64,000 nt of DNA from contig NW_005434664.1 of NCBI RefSeq assembly GCF_000315625.1, positions 1 to 64,000 of the forward strand, read 5' to 3'. Numbering within the stretch: the stretch's first letter is position 1; each line of letters starts with the position of its first letter. Source of the DNA: Guillardia theta CCMP2712 (taxonomy: Eukaryota > Cryptophyceae > Pyrenomonadales > Geminigeraceae). Positions 48,601 to 63,600 of this stretch are shown piece after piece. The position numbers and the translations under genes are program-made. Below the pieces are notes generated by a model. The model made no database searches, was not told the origin of the DNA, and saw only the letters and a list, made by a program, of their open reading frames with translations.

Positions 48601-51600
48601 CTTCATCAGGACAAACATGTCTGGTATTTTTGGTTCTCAAATTCATGTAAGAAGTGTGATTTCGTTGTCACGTGATGGAATCGTGACATTGAATGCATCT
48701 GTGCCTGATTTAGTTTCAAGAATCTCCGAATATTGGGTTCAATACTATCTTGAAAATCCGTTGGAGCCAATTGCAGAAGTAGACTTGAATCAAAAATTAA
48801 TCACCTTGAGATTGCTTTCAAACGCGTATATAGAGGCTGGAGTTATTTCTTCGTTCTCAATTCAAGTTGTTAACCTTCCTTTTCAGTCATTTCCTTCATC
48901 AATATTCGTAGAGGCTGGAGGGTCGTTTGAAATTTCGCCAAGAAGATATGAATATGACTCGCTGGGGATTCCAAGAACGCTGATTGCGTATTTGAATGGA
49001 TCATACAATATTTCTGAAACCATCCTTGACTTTCTGCATCCTAGGTTTGACAACATAAGCGTCGGACATTACATTCAAGTAGACAGCGAGTTGATGATCG
49101 TGCTTGATGTCATCGGAAACATTTTGTCAGTTCGGAGGGGATGTATGGGAACAATCAGTCAACCTCATCAAGATGGTGCACAAGTGTATTTGGCTCTCCT
49201 AGGCTCATCTTTCGGAGATTCAGAACCCTTTCGTGTGTTCGAGCCAAAGTTCATAAGAGCAGACATTGGACAATCTCGAATCGATACCGGAGTGTCGAAT
49301 TCTATTTGTGTAACCTTCGCTCTGAATGTTGATATTTTTGTTTCCGAAAACTTTACGATCAAGATCGGAAACTTAAGTGGAATTACTCATCCGATCGGTC
49401 CCATTCCAATCTATTCATGCGATGATTTGAGGATTCCTTCACATTCGGCAAGCATGGACATCGAATTCTCATCTCTGAGCGTAAATCTCGAATTCAACTT
49501 GCACAAGGGTATTTCATATGCGTTTGGATTTGACGTGGTAAATCCCACAACTCCCCAGTCATCACCAGATATTTACATAATGGCAGTCGGACCTTACAAT
49601 GTGAAAATGAGCTATTTTCAAACAATCCTTCCTAATCTTCCGGTCATTTCTCGCTTTCGATTGACTGTGCAAGTTGAAAACTGGTGGACCACGGAAATTT
49701 TCGTTCCAGAGAATCATGATTTGCCTTTGTATTCGTACGTTCGAATAGGAGATGAGCTTATGACCATTGTAGAATCGACGGAGCGTGAGGTTATAGTTCA
49801 AAGATGTGTTCACAACACAGTTTGTACCAAGCACATAGCTGGCGAAACTGTTTTTGCTTACGCTGTAGGAGCGCGCATTGGTGATTCAAGGCCATTGCAA
49901 GTTCGAAATGGTTTCATATTTGGTATGCTTAGACAAAGCAGTCCAAACCCTTCCGAATTGGATACAATCGAACTTTCTCTGATATTTGTTGCCAAACCAA
50001 ACAGCACACAGAAGATTGTCATAAGTGGATTGATTGGCTTTGAAGATTCTAGCAATAGCCAATATCCAATATTTGTGAAACAACGAAATGAGAGCAGCAC
50101 AGCATTTGGCAGCTTTGCAGTTTGGTCAAGAGAACATGGATCAATGACTGTGTCTTTTACCATGAATGATTCGAGTGCCTTACACCCGTTTCAGATAAGC
50201 TTCACCCTTCAAAATCCAATTCCTACAAACCAAAGGATGGATCGAGTTGAATTTAGCCAAGTAAACGGCACAAATATTTATCAGGCGACTCCACAGGTTG
50301 CGTCAATGTTTGACTTCTTTTTGGGATCGAAAATAGAAGGTTTACTCGCAACTTACTATGTCGATTCCTCGTTAGATAATCCCTCGTGCAACATAGAAGC
50401 AGCTTCCATTGGAGGAAATCTTAATCCATGTCCAACATCATACATGGGATTCAGCACTTATTCACGTCTGCAGGGATATCTGAATGTTGAGAGTGCTGTT
50501 TATGCAACCTGCAATTTCGTATTTGGCAGTGCTATGGATCGTGCACGACTGTGGATTGAAAATGTTTTATTGATCGATCAATGGGACAGCTTGGAAACAA
50601 TCACGACCAGTATCAAAACTGATTTGACAGCGCATGAGACTTACTTTCGTTTGGAACAGCAAGTGCTACCGACTGGTACCGGAAATGCTATATCTTGGTA
50701 TGATGTTAGGGGTAATGGTTTAAACGCAACATTCGATTTCATAAGATTGTTTGTCAGCGAACTTCAAATCACGATTTATCCAGCATTTCCGTGTGCTTCA
50801 ACGAGCTCATGTACAGGAAGTTCACTATCAATACAGACTGCAGGAATACAAGCAACCTTTACCTTGGTAGTGAGAGATGAATTTGGCAATGTTCGATATC
50901 AGCAGACTGATCAAATATTTTCTTTCGGGGTTCTGTCTTACTTCAAACTTGCTGACAATTCAACTCCTTTGCGCCCCCTTGTCAAAGTCAACTTGGGTCG
51001 TTTTCATTATGAGTACCTGAATACCAGAGCTGTGGAACAAAAGATATACAGTTGCATTGCACTTTCAGGGGGCTTGTTTGCAACATACTACCAGAACTGG
51101 TTGCCACATACAACAAGCATAGATTCAACTCTTGACTTTTCTAGAGACGTTTCCATCGAGCAAGCAGCTCACTGGCCAAACTCTCAGCTATCTTTCAATA
51201 CGATAAATGGTGCATTTGAAGCTCGATGGCAGGGCTTTGTACGTTCAAAGCTGTTCAGTCTGCACACCTTTTACGTGAATTTTGGTGCGACACGAGACCC
51301 CATGGACCGTATAAAAGTGTGGATTGACAACAAAATCGTAGTTGAACAATGGTCTTCTTTGCAAAGCGCATTCATCACAGGAACCATTTCCCTTCAAAAC
51401 CCAGAAACTTTGTACGAAATCAACATCGAATATCGCAATGGAGGGAATTCTCAATCCTACCTGCAATTGTTCTGGAATTTTGACGAAGACTACAACTCTG
51501 GAATTTTTGTCATCTCCTCTTCTAGACTATATTCCTGTCATCTTGTTCGCAATTCACCTTTCAATGTCAGGACGGTTGCCAACGTCGTTTCGCCAGACCA

Positions 51601-54600
51601 AAGTTTGATTTCCACGAATAATTTGCCATTCGAAAATGTTGGACAACGAGTCAACATCACCATACAATTAAAAGATGCTTACGGAAATAATATCACATCA
51701 AATGCATTCCCGTTTGAAGGTCATGAAGTCGGCATAGCTTGCCGAGTCAGCGATATTTCTTCGACACACGATTTGCAAGAATATCGATCATGTGCAGTCT
51801 TGCACGTTGGAAAGTGTTCTCTAATAGGAAGCTGTGATAACAGTTACATTTTGGGTGAAGTTTTGAAAAGAAATATCAATATATCGCTATCACTCTTTAT
51901 TAACGGGGGGTTAACAGAAACAACATATCGAGATCTCAATCTGAGTAGTCCAGTGAATGCTCTAGTTATAGAAAACATTGACTTCTCATTCGACCGACAT
52001 TCACCCAGAGAAGGATCGAACATTCCGAATGACTTTTTCTCATTGCGATGGTCTGGCGGAGTACGCACGGAATATGCAGATCACTATACATTCAAAATTG
52101 AGACTTCACCGACGATAGGAATGGACGGAGGACTCCGTCCTTACACTTACATACGACTTGATGACGAGACCATGCAAACTCTCACTGTCGAGAACACATC
52201 CTTTACTGGATCAATATTGTCCAGAATAAACCTGTATCGACAAGTCTTCCCCTTCTCAAAAAGTGTCCACAAATTGGGAACTCAAATGCAAGTTGTCATG
52301 CCAATTTTCGAATTGCCTTTGCTCAAGGGCCGTTTCTTTCTGACGAATTTCACAAATTTTTTGACAATTGAACAAGACATGGAAAGAATTCAATTTGACT
52401 CACTCAGAATAATTAGAATAGACTATGATGGTGATCCGGAAACTCAAGAAGATGCAGAAGTCCGCATTATCACTTCAGTTTCGAATATGCACACATTACA
52501 ACTTGAGGAGGCGCTCAAGTATCAGATCATTCCAAATGTTTCAACTTATGAAATATTTTCGGCATTTGATAGAATCTTTCAAAATCTCGGAGACTGGACA
52601 CGGTCTGATGGAAATCTGACTTTAAAAATGAAACCTGGAACCTCATTGTTGAACGACATCGATGAAAACACACAGGATCTGATCCTTCTGGATACGATCT
52701 CTCCACAAATTGTTTCAGGCAGTTACATTGTGATTGACGATGAGATCTTGTTGGTTTTGAATATAATTGAGAATAAAGTTTTCTCAATGAGGGGTCAGAT
52801 GAAGACAGCAAGAGCGAAGCACTCTGCCGGTACCTTGGTCGCAACATGCCTTGCTCCTGGTAGAATATATTCTTTTGCATTTCCGTTGCAGAACAAGGAT
52901 TCAGAACAATCAGGTCAAACGATTCATGTTGTGACCAAGGGTGCAGCAAATGTCTCTGAAGTGTATGACGAAGACATCAATGCCACTTTGCCGTTCCTAC
53001 TATCACAAAAGGGCGATACGTCTCCGATGAAAACCTATGGACTTTCTTTCCTAGTGAAAAATATTGGACAGAGCTCAACAGGGCCGTGCGCATCCTACGA
53101 TCCAACTTTATGGTGCTTCCAAGGAAATGAAATTACAATAACAATTGCATTCAACCACAAATTAGGTTCAGGATCTATGATATCAGTTACAGGTTTGACT
53201 GGTTCTCAAACTGAGACTGCAGATGACAGAGAAATAATTCTCTTGCACAACATTAAATCAAATGACACAGATGCAACAGTAAATGTTTTGAGCAATCTGT
53301 CAATTACTTCGGGATCGTTTTGGAAGATAGACGAGGAATTAATTTTGGTGACAAAGGTAGCATGTTCTGACATGAGTCATTGTTCCTTGAAAATGGTCCG
53401 TGCACAAGCAAATACTGCGGCAACATTTCATTCTGCTCTGACAAGTTTCAGACAGAGGCTACCAATTTTTGATAAGCCTCTGATTGAAGGCATAATTATC
53501 AATGCCAACTCAGATTCAGTGGTTAGCGTGAAATTCGACTCATCAGATATCGCTCCATTGATGAATTTGTCAAATTATGTTATACAGGTAGATTTTGATG
53601 GGGATCCTTCAACACCCGATGTTGAGACATCACTCATTTCTAAACAGATTTCGTCAGAGCTTTACCTTTACCAAGGCTTGTCACAAATGCCAAGCAATGA
53701 GTCTAGATTTCAAATTTTAAGCAAATCTTCCATTCTCTTTGGGCAAAGCTCTACTTGGTATAGGGAGACTGGAAATCTTTCATTAAAAGTTGGAGATGGT
53801 CTTGTGGGAATGAAACTTGAGAAATCGATGGACTCAAAAAACAACACGTTGTGTATACAGAATGTAAATTCTGAGTTGGACATGAGAGGATTGTACGTCC
53901 AGATCGATGAAGAGATCATTCTCTTGATAGCACAGGAGGGAAACTGCTTCATTTCACTGCGAGGGGCAGCGAATTCGTTGATTACAGGTCATTCTCAATT
54001 AGCCCGAGTCGATGCAATCATGATGGCAGGAGTGGTATATAAGTTTTCTTTCCAACTCACGAATTCCTGGAACGCTCAGGACTCATTGCCGATTTACATT
54101 CAGACTCATGGCAATATCGATTCCACCCGCGAACGAATGATTCGAGATCAGATTTCTCTCACTTCTGACATGGGTTCGATTCCTGGGGATGCAGCGCCAT
54201 TGAAAACTTATAAAGGATTCGTGAGTGGTGGGAAAGATATTGGACAAAACAATCCAAATCCAGGTTCATTGAATACGTTGACTGTTACCTTGGGAATGAA
54301 TCTATTCTTAGCTTCAAACAATATATCAGACCTTGGAAATGTCGTGATAGAAGGACTTAGTGGGAGTGCAAGTCCAGATGGAGACTTGGAAATATTGGAT
54401 TCATCGTTCTTGATTGAACAAGGTCATCTTTCAAAAATAGATCATCAGAACCCATCCAGGGTTTTGTTTCTGGCTAGCAATGCATCAAAATTTAGCGGGG
54501 CATACGTGGGATTTAGGATTTCAGTACAGACTGGAGCATTTCCGGCTGAAGAAAGAATGATTGTTCAATATCTCAGTAGAGAAGTCACTCTAGATAACGA

Positions 54601-57600
54601 ACTTGTCCATTTGCCTTCGATTGATTCTACCTATCAGATCTTCAGCCTGGCGTCCACTGTTTTGAATCTACAGGGCACCTGGAGTCAAGCAGAAGGTAGA
54701 TTGGAACTTTCTGTAAAACCAGGCAGAGCTTTTTATCCCGATGTCCTGTACAGCTTTTATTTCACTCTGTTGAATCCGGTATCGTTTCCAAACAATGTCA
54801 AGCAAGAATCTCCACGGATCTTCATCTCTGCCAACGGAACTGCCCACATCCCAAGAACAGAAATGCAGAGGGATTTCGCAAGAATCTTAGATCAATTGGC
54901 AGCACAGCCAGGAGATGCCTTGCCTCTCAGACTGTACAATAACAGGTTCAGGAAAGCTTTGTTGTTTCAAAATTCAACAATTCCATTTGGTACAAATAAC
55001 ATTAAGGTTCTGATCTCGACCAATGTCCCATTGTCCTCTAGAATTCCGAATTCATTGATCATTGCTGGACTGTCCAGTATGAGATGTAGTAGCTTTGTTG
55101 AAATTTTCAATTATCCTGTTCAGACTGGGCAAATAGGCAAAGTTTTCAGCCAAAGTGAATTTGAATTGCTTCCGTTTTCATCATATTTGCAGAACATTTC
55201 GCAATCTTATGTCATTTCGATTCAAAACGAGAGTAGAGTCATCCAATTAGCCATGGATGGAAGCAGAGTAAAGGTTTTCTACAGTTTTTCCAACAATGTC
55301 ACTGAACGTGATCACTACGAAATCTCGTTGAATGTTGAAAACACAATAGCCCACCATGCGCGATGCGATGAGCACCTTGGCACTGTGGAAATTTCGTTCC
55401 AAGATATTTCATATCTGGCAGAAAGTGTGAATCTTTCCAGTTCAATCATCCTGATCGAGAATGTATCAACGTTTGAAGTAGGTGTCGGATCGTTCTTGCA
55501 AATAAATCAGGAGATAGTCCAGGTTTTGACGATTTCAGGTCACGCATTGATTGTTCATCGGGGGTTAGGCTCTAGCTTATTGTCATCCCACCAGATTGGT
55601 GACGTAGTTTCTAAGATCCTGCCACCTGATCTGGGGATCATAATTGCCTTCAACCTCTTTAACCCTTCTCAAGTGGTCACCAATCAAAGCCAGATCACGA
55701 TCAAGGCGACAGCACCCCTGCGCAGCATCGAAGTAGATAGCTTTGGCCGTGGTTACATTGATGGATCAGTACTTTTGTACGGAGGCGATGGATATGGAGC
55801 TTCTGCAGTCTTTTCTGTATTTCCCAATGGATCCATTGGAGCCACTGAAATTACCAACGTTGGACATGGATTTACCTTGGCACCCAATGCAACATTAGAA
55901 TATTTCAAAGGCAGCCTTACGTCCAGTGCAACTTCGTATGACCAGATTCTAAATGTTTCGAATTTACTACAATGTAACTTTGTTGTCGGGGCACTTCTGG
56001 TGATTGAAGGTGAAATTGTCCAAGTTGCTGAAATCGACATCGCAGGTAGCAGTCTCAGGGTTGACAGAGGAATACAAGGTACATTGGCTATGTTTCATCC
56101 TCAAAATGTTGAAGTACGATGGTTGAGAAATCTTATGACAAACTCAATAACCCACATCAAAATTATTTCAACAGGATTGAACTTTGTGTCCGGTAGTATT
56201 CGTGTCCTTGGAGGTTGCGATCCTGCAGTATGTAGTCAAGCGTACGCAATATTTGAAGTGGACACGAATGGATCCGTAACAAACATTGAGATATACGACC
56301 ATGGAGCCGGATATCTCCGAGATCCTGCAGATGATTATGATCCCACGTATAAGCCATATGTAATCGAGGTGTTGTATGCAGACTCTGGGAGCATTCAAAT
56401 GAATTCGATATCCGACTTACAAATACTTGGCTCCAACATGACAGGATGCAGTGCAGGGATTCACATTTATGCTCTTTCTGGAGGTGGCTACAGATTTGAT
56501 GCTGTTGTCAGTGCAGCTCAAGATGGTGCAATAACAGCTATCACTGTTTTAGATCATGGTGTGGGTTACCAACAGGATCCTGATTTGGTATCCGATGACT
56601 CTGCATGCAAGTGCAATGGAAGAGATTCTAGCATCACTGGTGTCTTAAATGAATGTTTGAAGGTAAGACGCGCATCTGGCTTATCGCTTGAAGCTGTTAG
56701 GGCTTCTGGTGCTTTGGTTCACGCTTTGGTGGATTATGGAACAATTCCAAAGACAGGCTTCTCGTCGTCGATTCTTGTTCAAAATCCTCACTTTGAAGGA
56801 ACAATTTCACAACAAACAGATGCTCCAAATTCTTTGAATGTGATTTCAATTACATTCTCTGCCAATTTTGCTATCTCTGCTGGAACTATAATAGAATTTT
56901 CAGGTTTTGAGCAAAGAAACATTTTTGTTCTGTCGGCAAAAATTAAACTCAATTCGATAAGAAGTAGATCCTCATTTTTTATTGACGATTCATCACTCCA
57001 AGAAGACGATGCGTATCTTGGATACTTGATGGAAATTAACGGAGAAATACGCGAGATTGTCAAGTACACGCAGGCAAGGAGCGTTACAGTATATCCCTCC
57101 TTCTCCAACTCTCCATTGGAGGGCACAAAGTTCATGATATGGCTTGCGGGCAACAACGCATCGATCAACACTTGCGTATCTGAATCGACTTCCAGTCTGT
57201 GTAGATCGTTTTCTCCCATATCGAATGATCAAACAGGTATGGGTAACTGGGATGAATCGGCCAAATCTTTAAAATTGATGGCAGTTGCATGGATACCAGC
57301 TTTCGAAAACATCACAATCTCGTTTCAAGTCATGAACAGAAACCAGCTTACATCAAGCCTAATCCAAATACAAAGCCAAGGAAATGAGTCGGTTCCTCCT
57401 CAAGTTTTGAACTCCAGCACTGCATTGCCCATTTCGTTCGCTCAATTCACTACAAAATCAATTGGTCAATCCTCGCCATGGCCCGGGGCTAACAATACCT
57501 TGTCACTCACTTTGGCTTCAAACGTCCTTTTGAGTTATGACGAAGTCATTTCTATCAAAATTTCAAACCTGACTGGTGCTGTCATCAACTCACAGCATTT

Positions 57601-60600
57601 TGCATTAACAGACCGAGCGTTATATACCGGAGTGGTGATCAGCGTTTACAACCAGTCTGCAATCCAAATAGACAACCGATGTGATTCGTATCAATATTAC
57701 AGAATTTTCTTCGACATTGACGGCATTGACTCCACTCAAAGCGATCGGTACTCAGATATCATTCAGAATTGCATGGATGGATCTGTCGTATTGCTCACAA
57801 AGGATCTTCCAGTGCAGGCCAATTCAAACTCTACATATGCGATTTATGGGGCATCAGCAAAGATTTTTGGATATCATGGTTTTTGGGACTTGAACGATAC
57901 TACTGCAACATTCACCTTCGTAGAGGATGTTCAGATGAAGGAAGATATTAGCGAAAGTTCGAATACGTTTGAACTGGACTCGGTGGATTTGATTGAAAAG
58001 GGCATGTTTCTTCGAATAGACAGCGAAATCATGCAAATCACAGATTTGATCAACCAATCTGTTTATGTTCTGCGTGGATTATACAATAGTGTAGCTACGA
58101 TACATTCGAAGGAAACAAAATCCTATCCTATCCTACCCGCCACTATGAAAATTTTATTTTCCTTTGATCTACAAAATTTTGAATACCCTCAAGAGTCGCC
58201 AAACATTTACATCAGGGCTATTCCAAGAATCTACGGTTTTACATTTTTGCAGTCTGGTTCAAACTTCATTCCTGGCATCATTCAAATAACAAGCATTGGA
58301 AGAAGAGGCATTGAGGAGACAGTCGCCTCGTTTTCCTTTTATGTGGCGTACTCCATTGCGACTGCAAAGGTCATTTCTTCCGGAGTCAATTGTACTCCAT
58401 CCAATATCACTGCTGTAGATGGCGATGGACAGGGATTTTCAGGTCGCGTTTTGGCAACTGCTGGAGCGATATATTCGGTGGAAATATTCAATCAAGGGAA
58501 CAATTACTTGTACGTTCCATCTGGAAACTGCAGTGGAAACTGCATTTGCGTTCAGAATCAGGCAATCTGTGACGATGCCCTTGACACCAACAACAGTTGT
58601 ATTTGCAGATTGCCGTCTGCAAGAATCACAGATCAGTATACATCTTGTAGGGACTATCAAATTGAATTGAGTCTCTCTGGCACATTGCCAATAAAATCGG
58701 GTACTCTTCAATATTTCAAAAGGAATGAAACGCAAAGTTCATATGGAGGTTCACTCAATGCCAAATTTTTGTATGAAGGTTTTCGTCGATGTGGGATGGA
58801 CGACGTCCTTAAAAGTGATTGCTTACAGGAAAGCACGATAACATCTGTCTCCTTTCAAAATTATGGGACAGGATACACGTCGGCTGAGATTAGAACTGGA
58901 GGACCTGAATTGGGCTTTCTCGCTACTATCGGGGTCAACTTGAATGGATCATTGCAGCCTGAGACTTTGGTGATTGAGAATCATGGATCGGGATACAGTG
59001 TTGGAGCAACCGGTATTTTGTTCTATCCTGGAACACAAGATCAGATGGAAAATACAATCACATCGATTGTCATCATAGCATCAGGAAGTAATTATATTGA
59101 TGGAAACCTTTTGGCTGTTGGTGAGTCTACTACAACTCCGTTTCAAGGAACATATACGGTCAATGGCAACGGCAGTATTGCAGGCACCACTATTAAATCT
59201 CGGGGTATATATCGCAGCTCTGACCCATCAATTCTCATGACATACCCTTTCAGTTCAGCTTGCGCAATTGACAACTCTGCTTGTACTAGCACTGTTCAAG
59301 ACAAGACTATCACTGGAATGGTCATCAGGACAAAAGGATCTGGATACCTTCCTGGAAGGATTATTGCTATCGGCGGAGGAGGCACAGGATTTGAGGCAAA
59401 CTTTGATGTCGATGCACAGGGTGGTATCTCAGCCATCTACTTTCAACAAGCTTCAAGCCATGGATCAAATTATGTTGAAGATCCAGAATATTTTGTGATA
59501 TTGTATTTGGATACTTCCTTATGCAATTACTCTTTGGCTCTCAATAATTCCATCTGCACTCAAGAAGGAAGCATAGCTTCTGTAAGATATACGCAATTTC
59601 AACTTCCCGACCTTCCACTCTATCCAGTTGAGTACGTGCAAGCATATACAGATTGTTCGAATACGTCCAATTGCACGTCCTCAAAGAATTGCTCCCTTGA
59701 TCCAAATTGTACTGGTCAAGGGTTTCAGGGCCTTTGTAAAATCGTGAAAGGATATCAAGGGTCGGGTGAAGATTTGATCATTGAAGTATCAGTATCAGAT
59801 CATGGAGTTGGTTATTCATGTTTGGATCCTCCCAAAGTTTTTTGCGATGGCTATGATCAAGTGTTTGAAGCTGTTGTACCTTGTGGAGCATCGGTGATAC
59901 CAAAGCGAGCAGATGGAGGAATTCTCCAAGCTATTCGAGCGCATGGAGCTTCATTCAAACTTCACGTTGCAGGAGGCAGCCAAGCTCTTATTATCGTGTC
60001 ACCTGCAGATATACAGCCACAAGAGTTGCAGGCTGACCGAAGCAGTATCCTATCATGGATCTCATCAGTTAAGGGAGATGCAGCCCCCCTTCGGATTCTG
60101 AAAAAAGGATTGATCCTTGCACTTGGAAGCCAGTCAACGGCATATCCAGAAGCTTACAATACATTACAATTTTCATTTGCCATCAACTTTCAACCCAAGT
60201 GGCCATTTATCCTTCAGGTAAGTGGACTGATTGGCACTGAAACTGCTTCAACCATCGGGGCACCTTCTGCGTATCTCATACAGGATATATCATCCTATGA
60301 CCAAAGTCTATACTTGAACACGAGAATATCATCAGAGTTACCTCAAACTTCCCATGGATATATCCGTGTGGACCAAGAAATAATGATGATTGTGAATATC
60401 AAAGAAAACATGTTACAAGTTATTAGAGCGATAGGAAATTCTGTTGCAAGTGAACATTCCAATCAGACGAATATCACTTTTGTTTTGCCAATTAATCCAG
60501 TTCGAGAATTTCTCTGTGAAGGGACGATAGCATGGTTAGACACAACAGTATCAAATACAACTTTCCGTGTTGCAGGGTGTTACATGCAGAATGAAATCAC

Positions 60601-63600
60601 CATGTCACTTCAGATAAGTCTTGTCGTCGGACCACTTGCTGAAAGTAGGAATGTTATTTCGTATCATAATGGTATCGTTGTTGTGTCCCATGAATTTTCA
60701 TTTTCGTTCGAAGTTGGAACTGAATTTAAATTGTATAGCCTGGTTAGCCTTGATTATTCGTCAACAAAACTTTGGAATCGTGCCTCAGGGATTTTGCAAC
60801 TTCAATTTGAACTGCCAATAGTAACGAACATTACGTATTCATTTGCAATCATCGTGAAGAACACCAATTCTTTTCAATCTACGAAGACAAACATTTCTAT
60901 CCTAACATCGATGAGTGTTTATGAAGCTGAGCTGCAGCCAATTTGTTGTCAAGTACAATCTCAATTCCCTTCAAGGGAGGTCACAACGCTTCAATACCCA
61001 GTGGGGAAATCAGACCACGAGATTTACGTTCAGAATGGCAGTGATCCTGGACTGTCTGTTGGTGGGTTGATCTTTGTCGGAGAGGAAATCATGAGAATTG
61101 TGGGAGCGAATGGAAGCATGCTACAAGTTGAGCGAGGAATCAACTTCTCTCTTGTTCAAGGCTACATCGAACAAGTAGACCCTTCTGTTCCAGAGTTGAA
61201 TTTTCAGTTGTCTAGCAATGCGTCAACCATACAAGGAGCATATATTGGTTTTGAGATCATTGTTACGACAATTTTTGGATCAGAAGAAACTCGAATAATA
61301 ACAGGTTACAGCGCTCAAAGATTTGTGGAGATCTCTGATCCGCTAGATTTGAAACCGATAGCACTACGAAGCAAATTTGAAATCGTCACAAATTCTAAAT
61401 GGACACCTCAACTTCACCCGGATAAGTCACCCGTTTGGTTGATACAGACAGGAGGATCTCCTGGAGACAGAACTGTCCTGAAGATTTATGGATCTCAATT
61501 TAATTACAAGATTGCGTCTCAAACAAATCCATACCCAGCTGCACGAAATACTATTATCATCACTCTAAGTGCAAATGTTGAGCTTTCAAAATCTGCTTCA
61601 ATATCTTTGAGTGGATTTCTTGGAGCATTTGATATTCAAGATTCTCTGCAAATTTTCGATTTTCCAAGTCTTGATCAGGACAATTACTTCAGTTCGTTTA
61701 TGAACAGGTCCAATGTAGGTTACGGAAATTGGAATGATCGAACAAAAAATTTAACTTTGTTTTTGATTCAACCTTTACCAGCCGGCAAAATCTACCGATT
61801 TAGCTTCAATATCTATAATCCAATAGATTCTCAACTTTCACCGTCAATAGTTGTAGAAACTAGAGTTGGAATCGATTTCGTTGAGGTCCAAAATACTGGT
61901 ATTGGATACATCGCAGGCGAAATTTTCGCGGTAGGTGGAGGAGCATACGATTGGGCTTCTTGGTGTAACCCAGCTTGTGGAGGCTCAGGATTTGAAGGAA
62001 CGTTTACTGTCGAAAAGGTAAAAGAATATGTTGATACGCAAAATCAACCAAGAGAGATTTTTGGAATAAGTTCTGTTGAATTGACAAATCATGGATATGC
62101 ATTCAATTCGTTACCATCCATAATCCCTTACTATTTAGGCGGATTTCTCAACATGTCGCTTCAGGCTACAAGCACAAGTCTAAAGCTGAATTCTGAAGAT
62201 GTTGCCAAACTTGGCATTGTTCCAGATTGTCAGCTATTGCTTGAAAACGAAATAGTTCTGGTTCAATATGTTGATGGAAATAATTTGACCATATCTAGAG
62301 CACAGGAGGGCACGATTGCAGATTCTCACCCCGAAGGAACCAGAGTTTACCCATACCCACCGGAGATGGAGAACAGTATAACATCCCTGGTCGTGCTTGA
62401 TGAAGGAATCAATTACATACCTGGGATCATCGTACTTGAAAATGCAGTGCATGGATTTGGTTTCAGAGCAAGGTTCAATGTCTCTGATGGCAAAATAAAG
62501 CAGGATCTTATAACATTGTCGCGCCATGGAAGTGGCTTCCTTGTTGACCCTTTTGCTGAACCTTACTATGTTGACACGGCTGAAAAGATGACTGATTCTA
62601 TTGTTTCGATTGATATATTACAACCTGGGAGAGGATATACTGTCGGAGTGATCGGAGCGACGGATATAAATGGGTCAAACTTCTCAGCCTCTTTTGAAGT
62701 AAGCTCCGGGATTTTCGATGCACAAAATTCTTCAATAGTATTTGCAAGAGATAGAGGACAAATCGTCAATGTAGGGATTCTGCAACATGGGACCAATTAC
62801 ACGCGTAATGCGAACCTTCAGATTCTCTATCCTGGTTCATCTGTACTCATGACGCAGTCATTGACTGAGGTTTTGCAATATTCTTTTGCTGATGTAAATT
62901 TGGAAGGCTGTAGGGTGATCGCTGATGTGATTCATGCCGAAGATTCAACCGGGAATGGTCTGAGGGCTGTTGCCCAGCACGTTACGTCGAAGGCATTTCT
63001 TCTTGAGCCATATTCTTTCATTGTGAAAAGCATTGGACAAACTTGCGATTTTCCCAACGCAAGAAATTACATCTCATTGACACTTGTTACCAATACGAGA
63101 TTGACATCAGGTACTACGATATCTATTTTTGGATTGACTGGAACAGCGTCAGAAACTTTGAATCTTGCAAATTTCAAGGATTATGAATGCAATCAAGCTA
63201 TCATGCAGTGCCCTTCCCGTCTCTTTGACTTCGGTAATGCCATATGGTCAATGCAGTCAGGTTTCCTATCGTTTTCCATAGCAGAGGGACAAAACTTTGA
63301 ACCGTATCATGCATATAAATTTACGATGGCTGTGCTGAATGGGCCACAAGCCCAAGATTCTCCCACTGTACGAATTGCTGCAGACGGCGAGAATTCTATT
63401 GCAAGGACTACGATGGATTCCGATGTTGAGAGCGTGTTGGGATTCCTCGGATCCACGATTGGAAATGCAGCTCCTCTTTACATTCAAGATCAAGGATTCA
63501 TTGCTTTGGAAATCAGCCAGAGTCAAAAAATGCCAGACAAGATCAATTACTTGACAATCGGTTTTGCCTCCAACATAGATATAGCTGTTCATGAAAACAG

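Larger units (their letters stand above)
39420..62360 (+). repeat. Recurrent ~45-residue 'R1' module, about 21 copies in the giant protein
   Basis: The consensus by eye is: I-x-(D/E)-x-E-I-(M/L/V)-x-V, a short turn with G-N, then L-x-V-x-R-(G/A)-x-x-(G/N)-(T/S)-x-A-x-x-H and a final hydrophobic strand. Copies start near 39430, 44610, 45260, 45700, 46040, 46270, 46510, 46740, 46960, 49080, 49740, 52740, 53330, 53890, 55490, 55990, 57030, 58010, 60360, 61070 and 62230. Clear examples are IIQIGAETIRVLDV...VTVSRGELGTSATRH (46730) and YIQVDSELMIVLDVIGN...VRRGCMGT (49080). Six adjoin almost back to back at 45.7-47.1 kb. Copies are clearly diverged in DNA, so the array is old. Confidence 0.75.
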
